From assembly GCA_029204225.1 (NCBI GenBank), contig CM055097.1:14939484-15003483 (forward strand): a stretch of 64,000 nucleotides of DNA, in the 5' to 3' direction. This DNA comes from Diphasiastrum complanatum. Lineage: Eukaryota > Streptophyta > Lycopodiopsida > Lycopodiales > Lycopodiaceae. Positions 35,705 through 47,503 of this stretch are shown piece after piece (position 1 is the first letter of the stretch; each line of letters opens with the position of its first letter). Position numbers and translations under genes: made by a program. The notes beneath the pieces are model-generated. The model had not been told where the DNA came from. It saw only the letters and a list, made by a program, of their open reading frames with translations, and searched no databases.

Positions 35705-37872
35705 TTGGATCCTAGCTGCATTTCGTTTCGGCATTGGCACGTTCGGTCACCCGGCTGCTCAGGATCCAGAGAGGAGGCAGCTCCCCATTACCTGGTGGAC
35801 GGTAGCACCTATCCCTCCATACAGCGTCTTGCACTGCGGGTCCTTTCACAAGTATGCATCTCATCTCATCCTCTCTTGCTGTGTTTCGTTGACATTCCAC
35901 CCGTGCACATGTGCTGAACCATTTCATTGCACGTACCACAGGATTGCGCTGCCTCCGTGTGTCAGCGTAATTGGAGCACATGGGCCCTCGTTCACACGAG
36001 GAGAAGAAACAGGCTCTCAGTGAGTCAGCTAGAGCAGTTGGTGTTCTGTAGCACCAACGCACGTCTTGCCAGGAGACTGCCGACCATTACGAGCGCATTG
36101 CAGGTGATGGGCTATTCCCCCATAGCATGTTGGTTTACGTCTCACTAAAATGTAGGTTGCCATTTTTGATCAAGTTGTTGTCCTAGCACGCAATATTTTG
36201 ACCTTGCAGACGAAGATATCTGATTTGGAGCGCCAGGTTGACTTGCCTACGGACAGCGTCCATCCCATGCCTGCAGATGACTTGGGCACAAAGTTGATGG
36301 CAGAGAGAGAGAGGGAGCTTGCCGAGATGAGAGAGAGAGAGAGAGCTTGGGCTTGAGCACAAAGAGCCTCCATTGTATGAGGCAGATGAGCCAGTGTCAG
36401 AGGATGAGCATGATGAGGATGAGCCCATTCGGGTTGTGTTTGCCAGATCAAAGTGGGATGAGGCAAATGATACAGGTGTAGGGCACACGCCACGGGCAGG
36501 GGTCATAGGTGCATCGCGTGGCAGAGGTGGGGCACATGGCGCAAGTTATACCAGGAGACAGGTAGGGCACACAGGGGGGGCCAGTGGCATACCTACCTAT
36601 GTCGATATGATGGAGGAGGCTCTTGATAGAGGGCAGAGTGATTTGGATGCCGGTCCCGCAGCTGCTTGGATGCATGCAGTACAGAGTCATGGCCGTTACT
36701 ACGACAGCACACCAGAGACACCAAAGGAGGCACCAGATGACTTTGATTGCACCGATTGGGAGGCCATGCAGGGTCTACAGGGTGCACATGATGAGACACA
36801 GGATGAGGCACGGGTTGATTCAGGGGATGGTGCACAGGATGAGGCCCAGAGCCCAGAGCATTTGTATTCAGATGCCCAGAGAGACAACTTGATTGCCAGG
36901 TTGGATTCAGAGGCCCAGCAGATGCCGAGAGTCAGGGCATCCCCATCATCTCTTGTCAGCATGCCATACACAGAGTCTCAGCTAGAGCAGCTACATGAGG
37001 TGCCTGCAGTTCCTCCAGTTCCTCAGAGGGTATATGTGCGCCGCACAGCTCCTCCAGTGCCACCGATGCCATTCAGGCCTACAGCCCCTCCATCGCCATC
37101 CACTTCTGCAGCACCAGGTCTCCATGGCAGGCCACCATCTGTGCCCAGGTTTTCTCTTGCAGCGCCCACATCCACAGTGGCTCCTCCAGTGGCAGCACCC
37201 ACTCCACTGGCTCCCCCTTTGGCAACACCCAGGATGTACCAGTATCGGCCACCGCAGCGCCCCTTCCAGTACATATCACCACTGTACTTGCCTCCTGCAC
37301 AGCCAGTTCCTCCACCTGCAGTTCCCTCTTTGGCTTCCCTATCCCAGTCGGTCTCAGCTTGGGCCCAACCTAGCCAGCCAGGTGATTTGCATGGGGGTGA
37401 TGAGGCATTGACAGCTCCTCTCGTCCGCAAGAGACCAGGAAGGCCCAAGGGTGCACCGAACAAGAAAGGCAAGGCACAGAAATTGCGAGGGAGGAGAGGA
37501 CGACCTCGCAAGGCTCCAGGTACAGCTAGAGGTGCAGTATTACAGCCAGTTGGAGCAGGTGTTGTTGGTTTCGCTTGCTTGGGGCCTGATATGGAGGCAG
37601 ATTGGGATGATGCTAGTGACGAGTCCTCCTCCTCGGATACACAGCCCATGCAAGTTCCAGACAGGCACAGATATCGGCTGCGAGAGTCAGCTCGGGGCCC
37701 TGAGTTGTCTCCGGAGCATTCGTCTGAGTCAAAGTCAGAGCCAGAGCATTGTTTGTGGCTCTGTTATTTTAGTTTCAGTAGTTTGTTTCCAGCAGACGGT
37801 CGACCATTGTATTCAGACCATTTTTCACATTATATTCAGTGTTTGGCGTACTTTATTTACTGCACATTGTGT
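35705..37872 (+). pseudogene. hAT-like transposase fragment G (exons 2-4)
   Basis: Plus-strand exon 2 end (to 35851), exon 3 (35942-36103), exon 4 (from 36210) and 3' untranslated sequence. Exon 4 keeps both AT-hooks (RKRPGRPK and RRGRPRK, near 37425-37510) and reads CAG where copy B has a stop before this region, so it shows the undisrupted exon 4. A 2 bp expansion in an AG run near 36330 shifts the frame. The stop used in B after 'HSSE' is missing. The left end is cut at 35705. The right end is joined head-on at about 37872 to the inverted copy C. Confidence 0.75.
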
Positions 37873-38317
37873 TCATCTGCCTCATACAATGGAGGCTCTC
37901 TGTGCTCAAGCCCAAGCTCTCTCTCTCTCTCTCATTTCGGCAAGCTCCCCTCTCTCTTTGCCATCAACTGTGTGCCCAAGTCATCTGCAATCATGGGATG
38001 GACGCTGTCCGTACGCAAGTCTACCTGGCGCTCCAAATCAGATATCTTCGTCTGCAAGGTCAAAATTGAGCATGTCAGGAAAACAACTTGATCAGAAACT
38101 GAAACCTACATTTTAGTGAAACGTCAACCAACATGCTATGGGAGAATAGCCCATCACCTGCAATGCGCTCGTAATGGTCGGCAGTCTCTTGCGAGACGTG
38201 CGTTGGTGCTGCAGAACACCAACCGCTCTAGCTGACTCACTGAGAGCCTGTTTCTTCTCCTCGTGTGAATGAGAGCCCATGTGCGCCAATTACGCTCACA
38301 CACGGAGGCAGCGCAAT
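37873..38317 (-). pseudogene. hAT-like copy C, piece 3 (exons 3-4)
   Basis: Minus-strand exon 3 (38317 to about 38156) and the first part of exon 4 (about 38058 to 37873). It is the downstream continuation of 44561-45852, from which it was separated by the Ty3 element 38318-44560 that inserted five bases into exon 3 (TSD GCAAT). Ends at a head-on junction with fragment G near 37872. Confidence 0.75.
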
Positions 38318-38671
38318 TGTAATAGATCCTAACACCACATAGGCAAACACTAATTGATCCCCCCAACCTTGCCTACTCCCTGATATAGAGTAAGCCCCTC
38401 CTAGCCCAGTGTGAGACTGGTAGCATGCTACTGCCAAGTGTCGGCCACGTGGCACTGACGTGGCCGACTGCACGTCGGGACCCAACTGGGGGCCCTATCC
38501 TGCTGACAGGGTCCCTAGACTGTGTTAGGCCCGCCATGGCTATGGACCGTGCTGGGGCACACTACTCACACTGTCTTGCCCTGTTGGTCATGTACGCTGG
38601 ACACGACCCTGACTGTGGTATCTGACCTATCTGTGTCTCTAGGGTTCGGCACTGGTTACGAGCTCGTAACA
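38318..38671 (-). repeat. 3' LTR of element 1
   Basis: 354 bp. The minus strand starts with a 16 bp perfect palindrome GTTACGAGCTCGTAAC one base in from the LTR end and finishes GGATCTATTACA. Compared with its partner it lacks single bases at about four places and has few substitutions. Confidence 0.93.
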
Positions 38672-41600
38672 CTCCCTCCCCCTTAAGAACCGTCTTGGTC
38701 CTCTAAGACAAAGTCTGGAAAAATCTTGCGAAGGACGCTGCCTCTTTCCCAAGTGGCATTCTCAACAGGCTGATCATTCCACTTAACCAATATTCTCGGT
38801 ATAGAGTATGACGAGTCTGCGTCTCTCTACTATCAAGAATTTTCCTCTGGTTCATGTGGAGGTTGTTGAGGATCCAATGGAGAACTAGAACACTGTCCCC
38901 TACCAGATTATCTGATCTGGTTAACGGCTTTTTCCGTAACTGACACACATGAAAAACTGGAAAAAACCTTACTGCTGTGTGGGAGTTCTAGTTCCATAGG
39001 TGACCTCCAGCCTAGTCTCCTACTGATGGTCAAGGGACCCTCAATACCTTGGCGACAACTTAGCACACACTCCTGATTTAGAGGGTTTTAGAGTCAACTG
39101 GGACCTCCTCAATAGACTTTCTCACCAAGTGGAGAACTTGCACATCCCGTCTGTGTGGATCTGCATAATGCCTGGCCTCGTCCTGGGATTGTCCTAATGC
39201 TACTCTTAGCATGTTCTATCAATCCTGGTTTTAGGTCTTCTAAAAAGTTTCTGGCTGCTTCAACTTTTCTTCTTGTTTAAACCCTACAGCTGTGGGTGAG
39301 CGGTGTGCTGAAAACCGTACATCAGCATAAATGGGCTGTTATCCCGTAGCTGAATGTTTGGTACTGTTTGTAAGCAAACTCTAATATCGAGAGATACTCC
39401 TCCCAATTAGTTTGCTTCTTGCTGACGTATGCACGAAGCATATCCTCCAGCACTTGATTTACACCCTTTCTGTTTGACCGTCCGTCTGTGGATGGTCAGT
39501 GGTACTCAAATTAAGTTTAGTATGGAGATGATGGAATACTGCCTTCCAAAAATTTCCAGTAAACTTACTGTCCCGGTCGCTGACTATGCCGGAAGGTAGA
39601 CCGTACAATTTAAATAGCCCGTCTACAAACAACCTTGCTTAACTCTGGAGCTCTAACGGTTGTTTTTGGTCGGAATAAAATGAGCCATTTTGGTCAGACG
39701 GTCAACTGTGACCCATATAGCGTCATTACCCTTTTGGGTTTTAGGCAAGGCCTACTAATAAAATCCATGGAGATACTCTCCCATTTACCAGCTGTATTTC
39801 TAAGGGATGCAACAACCCTCCTGCCTTTAAACGCTCTGCTTTATTTACTTGACATTTCTGGCAACTGGTTACATACTGGTGGACGTCCTTTTTCATACTG
39901 GGCCAGAAAAATTGCCTTACGAAGAAGCTCATAGGTCTTCTGTATGCCTGGGTGTCCCGCGCTAGGATTGTCATGACATTCATATAGGACCTGCTGCCCT
40001 ATAATCCTCTGAATTGGGGACACATACTCTATCTCTATAGAGCAAGTACTCATCCTGAATGGAATACTGTTTCCATTTGAATCCTTGAGTCAACTGACCC
40101 TCAACCACTGGGGTTTGCTTGGGTAATACAGGCTCAGAATCCTCAACGTCATCTGACGACGTATACTCGGACTCATCATCATCCTCAACGGAAGCTGCGT
40201 ATTCTTGGATGAACTGGCACCAGCCCCGGGAACTGGTTCTGGAGTCTGTAACTGTCTGTTCTGGACTGAGTTCCAGATAATAGTAGAAGAATGCATCATG
40301 CTGGCATTTTCCCTCTCAAGGACTCGAGTAACTCATTACGAATCTGAGTAAAACTCAGCTCGTTTATCATAGGCATTCTGCTAAGGGCATCTGCTACTGT
40401 ATTGAATTTTCCACGCCTATATCTGATAGACACGTCAAACTCTTGCATCAACTCTGCCCAATGAGCTTTCCGACCTCTAAGCTCAGGTTGATTGCAAAGG
40501 TATCTGAGACTCTCATGGTCCTGTCAGGACCTCAAAGTTGGCACCATACAAATAATGCCTCCAAGTCTTAAGGGCATGGACTATAGAAAAGAGTTCCTTT
40601 TCATAGGCACTGTACCTAGTCTGAGCTGGCTCGAGTTTTTTACTCTCGAACGCAACTGGTCGTCCACCCTGAGTTAGCACAAGCGCCTACTGCAAAGTCG
40701 CTAGCATCTGTTTCGACCACAAATGGCTGATTGGGGTCGACGACTTTTAAGACTGGTGCTGTAGCTAAGGCTGTTTTGAGAGCATCAAAGCTCTCCTGTT
40801 GTGCAGACTCCCAAATGAACTCCTTTCCCTTCCCTTAAGAAGATTTGTCATAGGGGACTGCTATCTGAGCATATTCCTTGACAAATCGTCTGTAATATCC
40901 CGCGAGACCAAGAAAAGATTTGAAGTTCCAAAATATTATGAGGTCTCAGCCAACTGAGTATGGCTTTAACCCTTATTTGGGGTCCATCTTAATCCCATCT
41001 GAAGAGATAATGTGACCCAAATATGCTACTTCTTCAACGAAGAATTCACACTTGGATTGTTTAGCATAAAGCTTATGCTTTCTGAGCAGTCGAAACACCT
41101 TTCTGAGGTGTTTTAGATGCTCCTTCCTCGTTTTGCTGTAGACGAGGATGTCATCTAAAAATACGACCACAAACTTACCCAAGTATGGTCTGAGGACACT
41201 GTTCATCAAGGTCATAAAGGTAGCTGGAGCATTTGTGAGCCCAATGGCATCACCTAAAACTCATAATGACCGTGACGAGTCCTAAAAGCTGTTTTCGAGA
41301 CATCTTCCGATTTTATACGGACTTGATGATATCCCGATCTAAGGTCTATTTTACTGAAAAACTTAGCCCCGTCGAGTTGATCAAACAACTCGTCTGCCCG
41401 AGGCATAGGGTATTTATTCTTAATTGTGACTTTATTGAGGGCTCTGTAATCTACGCAAAGACGCATAGACCTCTCTTTCTTTTTCACCAATAGGACTGGT
41501 GAGGCCCATGGTGAACTACTGTCTGATTTGGCCTTTCCCAAGATAGTCTGTTAACTGCCTAGTTATTTCTTCATCCTCTGTTCGGCTGACCCGATACGGA

Positions 41601-42461
41601 GGTTTAGAAACAGGTGCTGTACCTGGTACTAGGTTTATTACATGATCTACCTCTCTGCTAGGTGGTAAACCATGTGGCAAATCTTCAGGAAAAACATCTT
41701 TAAATTTAGACAATAAAGTTTCTAATTTACTGATTTTCTGCTAAATAGAACTGGAAATAGAAACTTCAGAATAAACTGAAAGTCACATAAGAATACCTGA
41801 TGGTCTTCGTCTCCGATTAGCTGACAGAGCTCTGAACTGCAGACCATAGGGCTGTTGGGAACATCATGCTCCCCATGCAACTGGATCTCTCGGCCTTTAT
41901 ACTGAAAGCTGAGGGTGTTCTCCTGATAGTTTCTGTGGAGGGAAGGTCCTAAACTGTAGAGCCAATCTCTCCCGAGAACAATGTCTGTTCGATCCAGGTG
42001 CATTATCTGAAAGTTTATTTGATCTTGGTACCCCTGAATACCAAGATTTAACTTACTTACCATAGTTTCCCATTTTTTTTTATCTTCACCCTTAGCTAAT
42101 GAAACTATGTACCTATGCTGACTAGGTACTTCTGGTAGTTTAAGCTTTTTAACAGGCGTGTGGTTGATGAAATTATGGGTTGCCCCATCATCAACCATGA
42201 CTCTTACTGACTGGTTACCAACTTTCCCATGCATACGTACTAGGTCATGCGGCCCAAAGCTGAAGGGTCTCGCTAGCATTGCAGAGGTGAGCTGGCAACA
42301 GTGTTCATGATCTTCATGATACACTTTGATCTCGGAAGCTGCCGAGTTACTGGGGAAACATACAGTTTGAACAAGATGAACTTGTTTTTTATCTTTTTAG
42401 TGAAAGGCCCCTTGGGACACTGTCTGACTGTGTGTCCCTTGCCCATACACACAAAGCACAA
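38672..42461 (-). pseudogene. Pol of element 1, multiply frameshifted
   Basis: Order on the minus strand: zinc knuckle [14 protein letters not shown] (42461 on), protease ([12 protein letters not shown]), reverse transcriptase (fragments 41713-41254 and 41215-40973 with [10 protein letters not shown]), RNase H (about 40830-40030), integrase zinc finger and core, and a chromodomain near 38900-38750. Single-base insertions and deletions break the frame every few hundred bases. It retains the RNase H segment (40027-40585) that element 2 lacks. Confidence 0.85.
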
Positions 42462-42486
42462 ACGTTCTTATTTGGCTTTCTCAAAA

Positions 42487-43491
42487 TCATCTGGTTTTTA
42501 AGGGCTGTATGAGTGAAGGGCGTTTTTGAGGAGCTTCACCTTTAAATTTATCTTCTTTCTTTCTTTTTAAAAATTTCTTTTTAAATTGAAAGTCTTTCTG
42601 AGGAAGCTGCTCAGAAAGTGGTTGTTGTCTCGCTCTCTTCCTACCCACTGAATCATCATAGATTTGAGCATATCTGAGAGCTTGCTCAAGGGTAGTAGGC
42701 GAGTTTCTCTGGACCTCTACTTTATATTCATCTTTGAGGCCACAGACAAATCCCCTGATTTTTTGATAGTCATCCATATTTTTAATCTTTAAAATTGCCT
42801 CTCGATACTGCGAGATATATTGGATGAGGGACTTGTCCATTACTGTTCTTTCCCAGGCTTCCCAGGCTCTATCAAGTTCATTCTCTGGTAGAAATTCTCT
42901 TAGGAAAGCTTCTTCAAAAGCTTTCCATGACCGGGGAGTCTGCCCAGTCTCCTGGAGATTTAACCACCACTTATAGGCCATAGGCCCTAAAGAAAGACTG
43001 GCCTCAATTGCTTGCAAATGGTCAGGGGTCTGTTTAAGAGCATGAATGTTCTTCCATTTGCTGAGGAAGGTTTGTAGAATATCTGCATTTCTATCCTTCT
43101 CTTCCCCATTAAAAGTAGGAGGCTTTAAATCTTTAAAAACACTGGGGTGAGACCGTAAAGTCTCACCCGAAACTGATGGAAGTGGAGAAGGGGATAACTG
43201 AGAAGTGGAGGGAAGGCTTCCTTTCGCGGAGCTCAAAATCAAGTTTTTGAGTTCAGCGAACGAGTCGTCCACACTGGACTTGAAATTGGCTAATGCCAGC
43301 TTCAGTTCATCCACTTCTGTTACCAATTGGAGGAACTGCTCCTTGGTAACCAGTTCGTCGAGTTCTTCGGCGAACTGTTCCTGTTCTTCTACTTCCATGG
43401 GTTCCTTCCCTTTTCTGTAAGCCAAGGCTTCTGTTTCAAGTTCGTCGAAGCCTCTCTCCTGGGGTTGATCAGGTCCCTGAGGAGTGGTCAT
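42487..43491 (-). CDS. Gag of element 1
   Basis: 334 residues from MTTPQGPDQPQERGFDELET. Acidic N-terminus with a coiled-coil-like run (LVTKEQFLQLVTEVDELK), Ser/Pro linker, then a retrotransposon gag core (PPTFNGEEKDRN, MAYKWWLNLQ, FLREFLPENE, QYISQYREAI, RGFVCGLKDEYK). Structural protein that packages element RNA in cytoplasmic particles. Ends LKTR because of one extra base in a T run. Element 2 continues six residues further. One residue differs in the core (Cys for Arg in RGFV(C/R)GL). The zinc knuckle lies downstream beyond a stop. Confidence 0.88.
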   Translation of the reverse strand: MTTPQGPDQPQERGFDELETEALAYRKGKEPMEVEEQEQFAEELDELVTKEQFLQLVTEVDELKLALANFKSSVDDSFAELKNLILSSAKGSLPSTSQLSPSPLPSVSGETLRSHPSVFKDLKPPTFNGEEKDRNADILQTFLSKWKNIHALKQTPDHLQAIEASLSLGPMAYKWWLNLQETGQTPRSWKAFEEAFLREFLPENELDRAWEAWERTVMDKSLIQYISQYREAILKIKNMDDYQKIRGFVCGLKDEYKVEVQRNSPTTLEQALRYAQIYDDSVGRKRARQQPLSEQLPQKDFQFKKKFLKRKKEDKFKGEAPQKRPSLIQPLKTR

Positions 43492-44182
43492 CTTCGAAAC
43501 TAAAAGAGAGCTACCTTAACTTCTGAAGGAAAAAAGTCTAAAAGACTAATTTACAACTGTACAAGGGAAAGGAAAGATGACTTAGCTGTTTCTGAGGACT
43601 GTACTTCCAAAGAGATTATGAAGAGGAACCCTTTCAGCTCCTTTCCCCAAGATTTCAGACCTGCTGTCCCGGAAAATGCCAGTTTGAAGCTTCAAAACGG
43701 TGCAAAATTTCCCGGTTCTTGAGTTGAGTAGCTGACTGATCTGTAGCAATCAAGTCTGAAACTCAGACTCCTGAAAAACTTCTGAAAAACAGGGTTAAAT
43801 TCTGAGATTTCTACCCTACTGTCCAGCGCTGGCCCTGCTACAATATTTCAGATCAGAACTCCTTCTAATCTACTCAGAACTTCATACGAAACTCAGATTT
43901 GAGGGCTGACTATACAGCGATGGACCTGCTCTTCCCTTCCTCTTGAATTTCCGCTCAGATCATAGTGATCTACACTCGAAAATCAGAGAGGGAAACTGAT
44001 TTTTTCAGCGCTGAAGCTATTGTAAAAGATATGCTTCCAAACTACTGAGAAATCCAGCAAATTGGAGGATTAGAAAGCTGATCCTACAGCGATTTTCCTC
44101 CTCTATTCTTTTCTGAGAATCTCCCAGATCTTTCCTATCTTCTGATAGCTTTCTCTACTGTTGCTCCTGAACTCCCTAGGAT

Positions 44183-44201
44183 GGAGATGGCTCTGATACC
44201 A
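44183..44201 (-). other. Primer-binding site of element 1
   Basis: Minus strand TGGTATCAGAGCCATCTCC, initiator-Met type, one base from the 5' LTR (44203). The leader 43492-44182 contains palindromes CCAGCGCTGG (43823-43832) and TTCAGCGCTGAA (44004-44015). Confidence 0.9.
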
Positions 44202-44202
44202 G

Positions 44203-44560
44203 TGTAATAGATCCTAACACCACAGTAGGGCAAACACTAATTGATCCCCCCAACCTTGCCTACTCCCTGATATAGAGTAAGCCCCTCCTAGCCCAGTGTG
44301 AGGACTGGTAGCATGCTACTGCCAAGTGTCGGCCACGTGGCACTGACGTGGCCGACTGCACGTCGGGACCCAACTGGGGGCCCTATCCTGCTGACAGGGT
44401 CCCTAGGCTGTGTTAGGCCCGCCATGGCTATGGACCGTGCTGGGGCACACTACTCACACTGTCTTGCCCTGTTGGTCATGTACGCTGGACACGACCCTGA
44501 CTGTGGTATCTGACCTATCTGTGTTCTCTAGGGTTCGGCACTGGTTACGAGCTCGTAACA
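44203..44560 (-). repeat. 5' LTR of element 1
   Basis: 358 bp, TGTTACGAGCTCG...GGATCTATTACA on the minus strand. Includes the 34 bp segment around 'ctatcctgctgacaggg' that both LTRs of element 2 lack. Confidence 0.93.
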
Positions 44561-45852
44561 GCAATCCCGTGGTACGTGCAATGAAATGGTTCAGCACATG
44601 TGCACGGGTGGAACGTCGACGAAAACACAACAAGGGAGGATGAGATGAGATGCATACCTGTGAAAGGACACGCAGTGCAAGACGCTGTATGGAGGGATAG
44701 GTACTACCGAACATGGTCCACCAGGTAATGGGGAGCTGCCTCCTCTCTGGATCCTGAGCAGTCGGGTGGCCGAACGTGCCCATGCCGAAACGAAATGCAG
44801 CTAACTCCTCCATGAGTCTGACAGGATCCAAGCCAATGTGTGGACCCACCATGTAGATGTACTCAAGCCAATCCGACACGAGCTCCCTGTCTGATATTTG
44901 TGTCAGAGAGAGGAAGAGGGGATGCAAGGTGTGTGCAACATTGTGGATACTCCTGTGAAAGTAGTTCCACCGCGTCTCCCAGATGAACTGCAGCTCCGGC
45001 ATCCTGCACGAAGTCCAAGCAGATTTTGGAAAAAATGTAACATTGACAGAAAAACAAACTAGCAACCACTGAAAAGATAAAGACCAATTACATTACTATA
45101 CTGCTTACGTCTCTGGCTGCAAGATGGGCAGCTGCAAGAACTTTCCGATCCAATCCATGAGCTCATACACCAGTCCAAGTCGAAGGAGCCCTGACAATGT
45201 CTGCGCATCCCTCCAAAACCGGTCTCCCCTCACCATGGAAGAAAAGTGCTCCCCATCCTCAGTGTGCTGAAACGTACTGGCACGCCAAAGATCACTGGCA
45301 ACCATCTATAGAAGTTGTGCCCTGCACCTGATCAGACGGTCGATCACCACCAAGTTGAAAGCAAAGCATGTGGGGCTGGCTTACGGAGGTCCAAATGGCT
45401 GAACACCTGAAACATGGCAAGAACATGCCTCTTTCTGGTGACTTTCTGGTGACAAAAGTCACCAGGAAGAGGGCCTCACGGACGATGGCTCTAACCCATG
45501 GAAGTCCACCTATCTCCCCCATGAGAAGGTCTATGTCGTGCCCTGCACATGGAGTATGGACGATGTGAGGGAACTCGGCCTCTAGCAAGACACCCATTTG
45601 AACGCAGTTGGTGGCATTGTCCGTCACCACCGTAACGACATGTTGGGGGTCTATGGTCAGGATGGAAGACCTAATGACGTCATACATGAACTCTACAGAT
45701 ATGACCCTCCCCCCTCTACTGCAATCCACGGCTCTCAAAAATTGTGTACCCATGCAATTGGAGACCAAGATGTTGAGGATCAGCCTCCTCCTGACATCAG
45801 TCCAGCCATCGGACATGATGCTGCATCCATATGTGGCCCAGAGGGGGCGTAG
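44561..45852 (-). pseudogene. hAT-like copy C, piece 2 (exon 1 end, exon 2)
   Basis: Minus-strand exon 1 remainder (45852-45109; DUF659 core with IMSDGWTD and VVTDNATNC), donor GTAAGC, exon 2 (45003-44658; WETRWNYFHRSIH, ITWWTMFGSTYPSIQ), then intron 2. Several frame breaks: a duplicated 'ctttctggtga' near 45430 and a deletion near 45190. Bounded by CGTAG (element 2 target) and GCAAT (element 1 target). Confidence 0.8.
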
Positions 45853-46176
45853 TGTAATAGATCCTAACACCACAGTAGGGCAAACACTAACTGATCCACC
45901 CAACCTTGCCTACTCCCTGATATAGAGTAAGCCCCTCCTAGCCCAGTGTGAGGACTGGTAGCATGCAACTGCCAAGTGTCGGCCACGTGGCACTGACGTG
46001 GTCGACTGCACGTCGGGACCCAACTGTGTTAGGCCCGCCATGGCTATGGACCGTGCTGGGGCACACTACTCACACTGTCTTGCCCTGTTGGTCATGTACG
46101 CTGGACACGACCCTGACTGTGGTATCTGACCTATCTGTGTTCTCTAGGGTTCGGCACTGGTTACGAGCTCGTAACA
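45853..46176 (-). repeat. 3' LTR of element 2
   Basis: Same ends and 16 bp palindrome as element 1 but 34 bp shorter, lacking the 'gggggccctatcctgctgac' segment. Followed by the polypurine tract (46177-46189, AAGGGGGAGGGAG on the minus strand). Confidence 0.94.
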
Positions 46177-46187
46177 CTCCCTCCCCC

Positions 46188-47503
46188 TTAAGAACCGTCT
46201 TGGTCCTCTAAGACAAAGTCTGGAAAAATTTTGCGAAGGACGCTGCCTCTTTCCCAAGTGGCATTCTCAACAGGCTGATCATTCCACTTAACCAGATATT
46301 CTCGGTATAGAGTATGACGAGTCTGCGTCTCTCTACTATCAAGAATCTCCTCTGGTTCATGTGGAGGTTGTTGAGGATCCAATGGGAGAACTAGAACACT
46401 GTCCCCTACCAGATTGTCTGATCTGGTTAAGGCTTTTCGTAACTGACTTACATGAAAGACTGGAAAAACCTTACTGCTGTGTGGGAGTTCTAGTTCATAG
46501 GTGACCTCGCCTAGTCTCCTACTGATGGTAAAGGGACCACAATACCTTGGAGACAACTTAGCACACACTCCTGATTTGAGGGTTTTAGAGTCAACTGGGA
46601 CTCTCAAGTAGACTTTCTCACCAGTGGAGAACTGCACATCCCGTCTGTGTGGATCTGCATAATGCCTGGCTCGATCCTGGGATTGTCTAATGCTACTCTT
46701 AGCATGTTCTATCATCTGGTTTAGGTCTTCTAAAAAGTTTCTGGCTGCTTCAACTTTTTCTTGTTTAAACCCTACAGCTGTGGGTGAGCGTGGCTGAAAA
46801 CCGTACATCAGCATAAATGGGCTGTATCCCGTAGCTGAATGTTTGGTACTGTTGTAAGCAAACTCTAATATCGAGAGATACTCCTCCCAATTAGTTTGCT
46901 TCTTGCTGACGTATGCACGAAGCATATCCTCCAGCACTTGATTTACCCTTTCTGTTTGACCGTCCGTCTGTGGATGGTCAGTGGTACTCATATTAAGTTT
47001 AGTATGGAGATGATGGAATACTGCCTTCCAAAAATTTCCAGTAAACTTACTGTCCCGGTCGCTGACTATGCCGGAAGGTAGACCGTACAATTTAAATAGC
47101 CCGTCTACAAACAACCTTGCTAACTCTGGAGCTCTAACGGTTGTTTTGGTCGGAATAAAATGAGCCATTTTGGTCAGACGGTCAACTGTGACCCATATAG
47201 CGTCATTACCCTTTTGGGTTTTAGGCAGGCCTACTATAAAATCCATGGAGATACTCTCCCATTTACCAGCTGGTATTTCTAAGGGATGCAACAACCCTCC
47301 TGCCTTTAAACGCTCTGCTTTATTTACTTGACATTTCTGGCAACTGGTTACATACTGGTGGACGTCCTTTTTCATACTGGGCCAGAAAAATTGCCTACGA
47401 AGAAGCTCATAGGTCTTCTGTATGCCTGGGTGTCCCGCGCTAGGATTGTCATGACATTCATATAGGACCTGCTGCCTATAATCCTCTGAATTGGGGACAC
47501 ATA
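46188..47503 (-). pseudogene. Integrase and chromodomain part of element 2 pol
   Basis: Continuous frame with an HHCC zinc finger (HDNPSAGHPGIQ...CQKCQ), integrase core carrying the D,D,E residues (ISMDFIVGLP, VSDRDSKF, TERVNQVLED), a GPF-type C-terminal domain, and a chromodomain at the very end (EEILDSRETQ, REYLVKWNDQPVENATWE). Chromodomains guide integration by reading histone marks. The domains are intact, but the deletion junction at 47501-47503 puts them out of frame with the reverse transcriptase. The TAA stop overlaps the polypurine tract. Confidence 0.88.

Larger units (their letters stand above)
38318..44560 (-). mobile_element. Ty3/gypsy chromovirus-like element 1, complete with TSD
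   Basis: LTRs at 38318-38671 and 44203-44560, target duplication GCAAT at 38313-38317 and 44561-44565. Primer site TGGTATCAGAGCC next to the right LTR, polypurine AAGGGGGAGGGAG next to the left LTR. Gag is nearly intact. Pol is full length in layout (protease, reverse transcriptase, RNase H, integrase, chromodomain) but carries many one-base indels, concentrated left of about 41.8 kb. Nearly identical to element 2 in the gag half. Confidence 0.92.
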
